Below, one piece after another: positions 24,045 through 30,157 of a stretch of 30,157 nucleotides of DNA (position 1 is the first letter of the stretch; every line of letters begins with the position of its first letter). Source of the stretch: an uncultured Aquincola sp. (GTDB lineage Bacteria; Pseudomonadota; Gammaproteobacteria; Burkholderiales; Burkholderiaceae); contig CAKZXL010000617.1 of assembly GCA_937883885.1 (NCBI GenBank), forward strand, positions 1-30,157, written 5' to 3'. The notes under the pieces are model-generated. The model did not search any database, was not told the origin of the DNA, and saw nothing but the letters and a program-made list of their open reading frames with translations. Made by a program: the position numbers and the translations under genes.

Positions 24045-25565
24045 ATGACGCTGTTCACCACGGACTACCTGGAGTACTACCTGACCCTGCTGAGCTGGGT
24101 CATCCACAACGGAATTTGGGCGGTGCTCGTTTCCAGCGGTGTGTTCGCCATACCCTTCGTGGCGATCATCATCCAGGAATGGCTGCGCGCGCGAGCCGAA
24201 GGTGCGGACGAAGGAAATAAAGGCGCGCTGTCCTCGCTGCGCATCGAGAACCGTGTCTGGGTGGCGATCGTCGTGGTGATGTTCGCGGGCATCCCCTTCA
24301 TCGACGTTGACCTCAACACCATCAAGTACGACCAGGCGCGCTCGGCGCAATGCCAGGTGAGCGTGCCCGAACCTGGAGAGACCGGCTGGTCGCAGTCGTT
24401 CAGCACGCTCAACAACCAGAGCGCACGCGTGCCGGTGTGGTGGGCGTTCATGCACGCGCTGTCGCGCGCGATCACCGGGGCCTCGGTTGCTGCCATCCCA
24501 TGTGGAACCGACCTGCGGCAGATCCGTATGGAGATCAATGCCACACGCATCGACGACCCGGTTTTGGCGCAGGAAGTCGCCGATTTCACCCACGACTGCT
24601 ACGGCCCGGCGCGCGCCAAGTTGTTTATGAACCGTCCGAATCTCGATGAAGCACAGATGCACGACGTCACCTGGATCGGCTCGCGGTTCTACCTCGACAA
24701 CGCCGGCTACTACGACACCTACCGCGCAAGGGCGCCGCGCGATGGATGGGCCTACGACAGCAACCGGGATGCCGGCCTGGCGCAGGTGCCGAGCGGTGCC
24801 GGCTATCCGACCTGCCGCCAGTGGTGGAACGACAGCGGCAACGGCCTGCGCGCACGTCTGCTGGATCAGGTCGATCCCAGCCTGCTCAACCGTCTGGCCG
24901 GCTGGGCCGGTTTCCTGAGCCGCACCGAAGTGGATGACTCGGTGATCCGCACCATTGCCTCACCGCGCCAGCAGAAACTCAACCAGGGCAGCGTCTACAC
25001 GGATTACGGCGGGCAAATCGACAAAACGCTGCCCAACGTCATCAACCGCGCCGCCAGCGATGTCGGGATGGCGGTTGGCGGGCTTGCCTATTTCCCGGCG
25101 ATGGACGTCGTGCGCCAGGCCCTGCCGATGGTGCTGGCGTTCCTGAAAATGGCGCTGGTGATCTGCATCCCGATCGTCTTGCTGATCGGCACCTACGACC
25201 TGAAGACCGTTATCACGCTCACCGTCGTCCAGTTTGCATTGTTCTTCACCGACTTTTGGCTGCAACTGGCTCGATGGATCGACAGCACGATCCTCGATGC
25301 ACTCTACGGTTGGGGGTTCGGATGGAACCGCCCGCATACCAACTTCGATCCCCTGATCGGATTGAACAACACATTCGGCGACATGCTGCTCAATTTCGTC
25401 ATGGGAGCCATGTTCCTGGTACTGCCTGGATTCTGGATCGCGTCGCTGGGATGGGTCGGCTTTCGCGCAGGTCAGGCCATTCAAGGTATGACCGAAGGCA
25501 CGAAGGGAGGTGCGCAGGCTGGCGGTAAAGGCGCCGGAGCCATGTCAGGTGGGAAGCTCAAGTAG
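24045..25565 (+). CDS. traG: TraG N-terminal-like conjugal transfer membrane protein
   Basis: The 506-residue inner-membrane protein resembles the N-terminal part of F-type TraG (mating-pair stabilisation). Hydrophobic helices lie at about 15-45, 72-90 and 355-480. A periplasmic region lies between them. It contains the family-like stretches TDYLEYYLTLLSWVIHNG near the start and NTIKYDQARSAQC. A Gly/Ala/Lys-rich tail (GGAQAGGKGAGAMSGGKLK) follows. It lacks the large C-terminal TraG domain, as is normal for this ICE type. GGGAGG precedes the ATG at 24045. It ends the third block and meets the DUF3742 gene tail to tail with nine bases between. Confidence 0.84.
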   Translation: MTLFTTDYLEYYLTLLSWVIHNGIWAVLVSSGVFAIPFVAIIIQEWLRARAEGADEGNKGALSSLRIENRVWVAIVVVMFAGIPFIDVDLNTIKYDQARSAQCQVSVPEPGETGWSQSFSTLNNQSARVPVWWAFMHALSRAITGASVAAIPCGTDLRQIRMEINATRIDDPVLAQEVADFTHDCYGPARAKLFMNRPNLDEAQMHDVTWIGSRFYLDNAGYYDTYRARAPRDGWAYDSNRDAGLAQVPSGAGYPTCRQWWNDSGNGLRARLLDQVDPSLLNRLAGWAGFLSRTEVDDSVIRTIASPRQQKLNQGSVYTDYGGQIDKTLPNVINRAASDVGMAVGGLAYFPAMDVVRQALPMVLAFLKMALVICIPIVLLIGTYDLKTVITLTVVQFALFFTDFWLQLARWIDSTILDALYGWGFGWNRPHTNFDPLIGLNNTFGDMLLNFVMGAMFLVLPGFWIASLGWVGFRAGQAIQGMTEGTKGGAQAGGKGAGAMSGGKLK

Positions 25566-25574
25566 AGCCGAACC

Positions 25575-25940
25575 TCAATCGTCCTTGTAATCGACGTGGG
25601 TGTGGTCGTTGTAGAGGTTCGGGTCGTACCCCGGCGTGTTGCGAAGCTCGTCCATATCGGTGAAAGGCCAGGCGTCTTCGTCCGGGGAGTTTGCCGCCGA
25701 GGCCCAGGCAGCCGCGGTGACGAACACCAGCAGCAGCGCAAGCCAGAAGGCCGCATAGAGCAGCACCCCCAGCACGGCGAGCTTGACGATCCACACCAGC
25801 GCGGTCGCGGCGCCGCTCGGCACGCCGACGGAGGCCAGCCACGCGACCGCCCGCCGTTCGCGACGCACGTAGCCCCGCCAGCCACGGCCGAGCCAGCGGC
25901 CGAAGCGTTCTGCGGTACTGCTACGGGGTCTAGTGTTCAT
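25575..25940 (-). CDS. DUF3742 family protein
   Basis: The 121-residue protein begins MNTRPRSSTAERFGRWLGRGW. It has a basic N terminus, one or two membrane helices (about 45-80), and an acidic tail ending NDHTHVDYKDD. This matches the DUF3742 proteins that regularly sit between the TraG-like gene and the relaxase in these ICEs, on the opposite strand. Their function is unknown. The ATG at 25940 has AGGTGA five bases upstream and gives the usual family length. A longer frame to 26054 would add 38 residues without family character. Confidence 0.82.
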   Translation of the reverse strand: MNTRPRSSTAERFGRWLGRGWRGYVRRERRAVAWLASVGVPSGAATALVWIVKLAVLGVLLYAAFWLALLLVFVTAAAWASAANSPDEDAWPFTDMDELRNTPGYDPNLYNDHTHVDYKDD

Positions 25941-26156
25941 GATCGTCACCTGCTTGTCTGCGTTACATGGTTGCTCCAGTGTGCGCCGGTGGCCACCACG
26001 GTGCGGCCAGCAATGCGGCATGTCTGCTGCGGGATTTCGGCCATCCGAGGCCATCCATGATTAGATTTATACACCAAATTCAATCATGAGGCTAATTTTC
26101 AAGCATTGTTCTGTTTCTGAGTGGTGATTGATTAGATTGTGACGTATATTTAGCCT
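25941..26156. promoter_or_regulatory. divergent region between DUF3742 and abiEi with candidate AbiEi operators
   Basis: The half nearest DUF3742 is GC-rich and holds the palindrome GGTGGCCACC (25988-25997) and a tandem near-repeat of GGCCATCC (26039-26058). The half nearest abiEi is AT-rich. There TGATTAGATT occurs twice in the same direction (26058-26067 and 26129-26138), and CAATCA (26081-26086) is inverted as TGATTG (26125-26130). A TATATT (26145-26150) could be the -10 element. AbiEi proteins are known to repress their own promoter through repeated sites, which makes these repeats good operator candidates. Confidence 0.45.
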
Positions 26157-26915
26157 ATGAGTGTAAATACGCGGCATCAAGTAATCAAGCGGCTGCTGAC
26201 GGAGCTTCCTCGTGGAGCCCCGTTCGACCTCGCCATGCTCGAATCCTACGGCGTGTCGCCCCAACTGGCCGCCCGCTACGCGGAAAGCGGCTGGTTGGTG
26301 CGTCTGGCGCATGGCGTCTATGCCTTCCCGAATGACGACTTCGACGTCAGCGGCGCCCTGCGGTTCCTGCAGGAGAGGGTCGCCGGCCTGCATGTGGGGG
26401 GCAAGAGCGCCTTGGCACTGCAGGGGGTACGGCACAACCTGGCTTCCCGGGAGACCTTGGTGCTCTGGGGTGACGCCCGCTTTGCGCTGCCAGCCTGGTT
26501 CACCCAGCGGTTCCCGGCGCGGTACGTCAACGCCAAGCTGTTCGACTGGCCCGACGATACGCTCCCCGGCAAGACCCTGCACACGCCGCCGGGGCAGGCA
26601 GCAGGCCTGCGGGTGGCGGTGCCGGAGCGCGCGGTTCTGGAGTTGCTCTACGAGACCGGCCCGCGGGAAAGCCTCGAAGAGGCCCGTAATCTGTTCGACG
26701 GCCTGCGATCGCCACGCAAGGATGTACTCGGACGCCTGCTGGCCTGCTGTACCAGCGTCAAGGCCGTGCGCCTGTTCCTGACCTGGGCTCGGGAAACTGG
26801 CGTCGTCGACGTCGATGCGCTGCTGGAGCAGTACCCGGTACGTACCGGCAGCAACAAGCGCTGGATGAGCCGCCTCGATGACGGCACCTTGCTGAGCCTG
26901 AACCCGCATGGATAA
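26157..26915 (+). CDS. abiEi: AbiEi-family antitoxin / transcriptional repressor
   Basis: The 252-residue protein has an N-terminal winged-helix region (about 1-60: LAMLESYGVSPQLAARYAE, then SGWLVRLAHGVYAF). A domain follows with HVGGKSALALQGVRHNL and the segment VPERAVLELLYETGP. This is the AbiEi layout. AbiEi is the antitoxin of the type IV toxin-antitoxin and abortive-infection system AbiE and also binds its own promoter. It overlaps the toxin gene by eight bases. No ribosome site lies before the ATG, and a -10-like TATATT is only six bases upstream, so the transcript may begin at or very near the start codon. Confidence 0.88.
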   Translation: MSVNTRHQVIKRLLTELPRGAPFDLAMLESYGVSPQLAARYAESGWLVRLAHGVYAFPNDDFDVSGALRFLQERVAGLHVGGKSALALQGVRHNLASRETLVLWGDARFALPAWFTQRFPARYVNAKLFDWPDDTLPGKTLHTPPGQAAGLRVAVPERAVLELLYETGPRESLEEARNLFDGLRSPRKDVLGRLLACCTSVKAVRLFLTWARETGVVDVDALLEQYPVRTGSNKRWMSRLDDGTLLSLNPHG

Positions 26916-27840
26916 ACACTACGCCGACACCGTTCGCCTGTTGCTGAACATCGCTCCCGACGTGTTCGACAACGACATCTTCGCCATGAAGGGCGGCACC
27001 GCCATCAACCTGTTCCTGCGGGACATGCCCCGCCTGTCCGTGGACATCGACGTGGTCTACCTGCCTTGGCAGACGCCGCGAGACGAGGCCTTGCAGGCCA
27101 TCAACCAGGAGCTGGCCGCCATCGCGCAGCGCGTCGAACCCCTCGGCGTGCAGACACGCCTGATCCGCAGCAAGGATCTCGGGGATACCAAGCTGATCGC
27201 GGAGAACGAGAGCAGCCAGGTGAAGGTCGAGGTCAATGTGGTGTTTCGCGGCACCGTGCTACCCGCCACACGCAGTCCGCTGAGCGCTCGCACCAGCGAT
27301 CTGTTCGGCGTCGAGTTCGATGTGCCGACCCTGGTTCCGGACGAGCTTTATGCCAGCAAGCTGGTCGCCGCCCTGGATCGCCAGCACCCTCGGGATCTGT
27401 TCGACGTCTGGCAGTTGTTCGAGAGCGGTGGCCTGACCGATGCGATGGTCGAGTGTTTCGTGGTCTATCTGGCGGGACACAACCGACCGACCCACGAAGT
27501 GCTGTTCGGCAACGACAAGGACATCACCGGCGAGTATGAGCGCGCCTTCGTCGGCATGACCGAGGTGGCTTGTCCGCTGGACGTCCTGCTCGATACCCGT
27601 GCCCGGCTCCGCCATGAGCTACCGAGACGACTCAGCGATGCCCACCGGCAGTTCCTGAGCGGGCTGACCCGCGCGCAACCCGACTGGTCACTGCTGCAAT
27701 GCCCGCATGCCGACCAGTTGCCCGCACTGCGCTGGAAGTTCGCCAACCTGAGCACATTCCAGAAGCGCCGCCCGAAAGACTTCATCGCGCAGGCCGATGC
27801 TCTTGACGCCGGCCTGGCCGTAACCGCCTCCGGCGGCTGA
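26908..27840 (+). CDS. abiEii: AbiEii-family nucleotidyltransferase toxin
   Basis: The 310-residue toxin has the nucleotidyltransferase signature FAMKGGTAINL (residues 25-35) and the metal-binding acidic pair in RLSVDIDV (Ser44, Asp46, Asp48). A later motif ELYASKLVAALDRQHPRDLFDV is typical of AbiEii/AbiGii. Proteins of this type halt growth, and related ones add nucleotides to tRNA. With AbiEi it gives abortive infection or stabilises the ICE by addiction. All catalytic residues I can check are present. The overlap with abiEi couples the two products. Confidence 0.9.
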   Translation: MDKHYADTVRLLLNIAPDVFDNDIFAMKGGTAINLFLRDMPRLSVDIDVVYLPWQTPRDEALQAINQELAAIAQRVEPLGVQTRLIRSKDLGDTKLIAENESSQVKVEVNVVFRGTVLPATRSPLSARTSDLFGVEFDVPTLVPDELYASKLVAALDRQHPRDLFDVWQLFESGGLTDAMVECFVVYLAGHNRPTHEVLFGNDKDITGEYERAFVGMTEVACPLDVLLDTRARLRHELPRRLSDAHRQFLSGLTRAQPDWSLLQCPHADQLPALRWKFANLSTFQKRRPKDFIAQADALDAGLAVTASGG

Positions 27841-28040
27841 GCCACCTCACCTGGCTCCACCTGGAAAAGGGGACTGCCCCAACATCCGTTTCTTTGTCGT
27901 CTGGCACCTGGTTACCGCCTATATGTAAAGGCTTTGAACAAGGGTCAAGGGCGGAAAGGGCAAGGGAATGGGGCGCAAGGGGAAAGGCCCTATCTGGAAA
28001 AGGAAAAGGCCCTGTCCCGCTCTCATTTCAGGTCACGGCG
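27841..28040. other. repeat-rich gap before the relaxase gene, candidate oriT or regulatory site
   Basis: CACCTGG occurs three times (27848-27854, 27858-27864, 27905-27911), the first two ten bases apart. GGGG-ACTG-CCCC (27869-27880) can form a small hairpin. CAAGGG occurs four times between 27939 and 27981. Six tracts of three or more G (27942-27982) lie with loops of 3-6 bases, a classic G-quadruplex pattern. GGAAAGGCCCT (27981-27991) recurs as GGAAAAGGCCCT (28002-28013). No gene fits here. The position before the relaxase and the repeats suggest a transfer origin or control site, which is inference. Confidence 0.4.
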
Positions 28041-29897
28041 ATGCTCGCTCTGTTCCAACGAAAACGGCCGCCATTGCCGGAGCCGGCACCGGCGACACCA
28101 CCGAAAGGGCTGACGCGGCCGGAATCGGCCGCGTCCTTGCTGGCGACGCCGCGTCGGCGAAAGCTGATGGAGCACATCTGGCAGCGCACCTCGCTTTCGC
28201 GCAAGCAGTTCACCTCCCTGTACCGTGTGCCACTGGAGCGCTATGCCGAACTGGTGCAGATGTTCCCGGCGTCGGAAAGCCACCACCATGCTTACCTCGG
28301 CGGCATGCTCGACCATGGGCTGGAGATCGTCGCCTTCGCGCTCAAGCTGCGGCAATCGCATCTGCTGCCGGCTGGCGCAACACCGGAAGACCAGGCCGCC
28401 CAGGCCGAGGCCTGGACGGCGGCCACGGCCTATGCTGCGTTACTCCACGACATCGGCAAGATCGCGGTAGATCTCCACGTCGAGTACGAGGACGGCCGCG
28501 TCTGGCACCCCTGGCACGGGCCGCTGCTGCACCCCTATCGCTTCCGCTACAGGGACGACCGAGAGTATCGCCTGCATGGCGCAGCCACCGGCTTGCTCTA
28601 CCATCAGTTACTCGATGCCGGCATCCTCGACTGGCTCAGCAGCTACCCAGCGCTATGGGCACCGCTGCTCTATGTGCTGGCCGGTCAGTATGAGCATGCG
28701 GGCGTGCTGGGCGAGCTCGTCGTTCAGGCGGATCGTGCATCCGTGGCTCAGGAGCTGGGGGGCGATCCCAGCCGCGCCATGGCCGCGCCCAAGCATGCCC
28801 TGCAGCGCAAGCTCATCGATGGACTTCGGTATTTGCTGAAGGAGGAGTTGAAGCTGAACCAGCCCCAGGCATCGGACGGCTGGCTGACACAGGATGCCTT
28901 GTGGCTGGTGAGCAAGACCGTCTCGGACAAGCTGCGCGCACATCTACTGTCACAAGGCATCGATGGCATCCCCTCGAACAACACGGCCGTCTTCAACGTG
29001 TTGCAGGATCACGGCATGCTGCAGCCGGCCCCGGACGGCAAGGCCATTTGGCGTGCCACGGTCAACAGCGAGGCTGGCTGGTCGCACAGTTTTACGCTGC
29101 TACGGATGTCACCAGCATTGATCTGGCAGCCGGATGAGCGTCCCGCTCCCTTCGCCGGAACGGTGACGGTGGAAGCGACTTCTGAAACGGGAACCGCCGA
29201 ACAGCCCGCAGGCAGTTCGGATGAAGCCACCGGCAGCATCGAAACCTGTGCCGACAACATGGCTCTTGCTGCCGGACAGTCGCCTCCCACACCTGCGTCA
29301 GCCAACACGACTTTGCCCCAGCCGGAAGGGGAACCTCCTGCGGACGCGGTGGACGATCTGTTGTCCCTGTTCGGACAACCCGCTCAGGAGACCGGCGTAG
29401 AGCCCGAGCCCGCTGCTCAGCGCAACAGTGGCCCGCCGACAACTTCTGCCGAGCTGCCCACGAATACCGAAATCAGGCCACCAAAGAACTTGCCTGAAGC
29501 TCCTGACTGCGCGGTGCCATCCGGCGAGCACTTCATCGTCTGGCTCCGCCAAGGCATCCAGTCCCGTCGCCTCATCATCAACGATGCGAAAGCACTCGTG
29601 CATACCGTGGCGGATACGGTTTATCTGGTCAGCCCTGGCCTGTTTCAGCGCTACGCCCAGGAGCATCCCAGCATCTCGGCGCTCGCCAAGCAGGACAAGG
29701 TGCAGGACTGGCAATGGATACAGAAGCGCTTTGAAAAACTCGGACTTCACAGGAAACAGCCGTCGGGTTTGAATATCTGGACATGCGAAGTCATGGGGCC
29801 GCGAAAATCCCGTCGATTGCATGGCTACTTGCTCGAAGATCCGTCGCACATATTTGATACCGTTCCCCCGAACAATCCATACCTGTCGCTCAAATAG
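28041..29897 (+). CDS. traI: MobH-family conjugative relaxase TraI (TIGR03760)
   Basis: The 618-residue protein should nick the ICE at oriT and lead the strand into the TraD/T4SS channel. It has the MobH HD-hydrolase features: HHHAYLGGMLDHG (His81-83 and His92) and LLHDIGK (His136-Asp137). A C-terminal TraI_2-type domain follows after a Pro/Glu/Thr-rich linker (about 370-500). It begins near GEHFIVWLRQGIQSRRLIIND. The ATG at 28041 matches the usual family start (MLALFQRKRP). The frame stays open to 27894, but that would need a TTG start and a low-complexity Gly/Lys/Arg-rich extension made from the repeat region. The ribosome site is weak (AGGTCACGGCG). It is the last gene seen in the window. 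Confidence 0.9.
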   Translation: MLALFQRKRPPLPEPAPATPPKGLTRPESAASLLATPRRRKLMEHIWQRTSLSRKQFTSLYRVPLERYAELVQMFPASESHHHAYLGGMLDHGLEIVAFALKLRQSHLLPAGATPEDQAAQAEAWTAATAYAALLHDIGKIAVDLHVEYEDGRVWHPWHGPLLHPYRFRYRDDREYRLHGAATGLLYHQLLDAGILDWLSSYPALWAPLLYVLAGQYEHAGVLGELVVQADRASVAQELGGDPSRAMAAPKHALQRKLIDGLRYLLKEELKLNQPQASDGWLTQDALWLVSKTVSDKLRAHLLSQGIDGIPSNNTAVFNVLQDHGMLQPAPDGKAIWRATVNSEAGWSHSFTLLRMSPALIWQPDERPAPFAGTVTVEATSETGTAEQPAGSSDEATGSIETCADNMALAAGQSPPTPASANTTLPQPEGEPPADAVDDLLSLFGQPAQETGVEPEPAAQRNSGPPTTSAELPTNTEIRPPKNLPEAPDCAVPSGEHFIVWLRQGIQSRRLIINDAKALVHTVADTVYLVSPGLFQRYAQEHPSISALAKQDKVQDWQWIQKRFEKLGLHRKQPSGLNIWTCEVMGPRKSRRLHGYLLEDPSHIFDTVPPNNPYLSLK

Positions 29898-30157
29898 CAG
29901 CCTTCCGAGGAAGAGCCAGAGAGGTAGTTGAAGATGCTGATCGCCTGAGGTTTCTTCTCGTGATGTCAACGACGGGGGGGGGGCGAAAGCGCGGAGCGTT
30001 CTCGGCTGAAGAATGATCCAGAGGGTCGGCAACGATTCTGACGAAATCCTCCAAAAAGCCCGTTAACCATCTGTTTTACAAACCCTAAACTATCGCAGCC
30101 TGCTAAAGATCACTGTAGACATCTAACTTCTCCTTGCGCGATTGGCATTACTCGCAA
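29898..30157. other. downstream flank of traI, no gene recognised
   Basis: I see no intact gene or clear terminator in these 260 bases. A run of ten G lies at 29974-29983. A very short plus-strand frame across it (MSTTGGGRKRGAFSAEE) faintly recalls the start of transposase OrfA proteins but stops at once. The last 120 bases are AT-rich, unlike the transfer genes. In related ICEs the integrase gene and attachment site lie some distance beyond traI, which would put them outside the window. Confidence 0.4.

Noticed and set aside
27894..28040. N-terminal extension of traI through the repeat region
   Set aside because: It needs a TTG start and gives a low-complexity basic segment produced by the G-rich repeats. 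The usual relaxase start is the ATG at 28041.
1..30157. CRISPR array, rRNA, tRNA or complete insertion sequence
   Set aside because: I saw no regularly spaced repeats of CRISPR length, no rRNA or complete tRNA fold, and no transposase with flanking inverted repeats.

Overview
The window is about 30 kb of an integrative and conjugative element (ICE) from a high-G+C Pseudomonadota host. The ICE family is the one with a GI/MPF-G type IV secretion system (T4SS) and a MobH relaxase, as in PFGI-1, ICEclc and ICEHin1056 relatives. The gene order and strongly GC3-biased codons suggest Pseudomonas, Xanthomonadaceae or a related gamma/betaproteobacterium. The sequence alone does not fix the genus. No integrase or attachment site is visible, so both ends of the element lie outside the window.

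Layout. (1) Positions 1-274 hold no intact gene, only a possible gene remnant and a near-palindrome. (2) Positions 275-3863, minus strand, carry a two-gene Gabija anti-phage system: gajA (OLD-like ATPase plus TOPRIM nuclease) overlapping gajB (UvrD-like helicase). (3) Positions 4089-10103, plus strand, carry the first transfer block: PilL-like lipoprotein, coiled-coil membrane protein, PFL_4693-type thioredoxin-like protein, lytic transglycosylase, PFL_4695-type protein, TraD coupling protein and PFL_4697-type membrane protein. (4) Positions 10104-11474, minus strand, carry a lower-G+C cargo gene. It encodes a 456-residue protein with a C-terminal Rx4H motif of HEPN (Apea-like) ribonucleases and sits inside the transfer block. 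(5) Positions 11638-20067, plus strand, carry the mating-pore block: RAQPRD protein, PFL_4701, PFL_4702 (pilin-like), a TIGR03750-type protein, PFL_4703 (TraE-like), PFL_4704 (TraK-like), PFL_4705 (TraB-like), a TIGR03751 lipoprotein, the TraC/VirB4 ATPase and a DsbA-like protein. (6) Positions 20239-20745 carry radC, with a structured leader and a strong terminator. (7) Positions 20927-25565 carry the third transfer block: PFL_4709, PFL_4710 (TraU-like), PFL_4711, a small membrane protein and a TraG-N-like protein. (8) A convergent DUF3742 gene follows, then an AbiEi/AbiEii module, then a repeat-rich 200-bp gap and the MobH relaxase traI. The last 260 bases hold no recognised gene.

Together the transfer genes make the envelope-spanning channel, pilus and periplasmic enzymes. 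TraD delivers DNA that the TraI relaxase has nicked. The cargo is almost all defence: Gabija, the HEPN gene and AbiE occupy three separate sites in an otherwise compact, translationally coupled backbone. The best candidate for something undescribed is the HEPN gene. It abuts the stop codon of the upstream transfer gene tail to tail, so transcription through the transfer block would be antisense to it.
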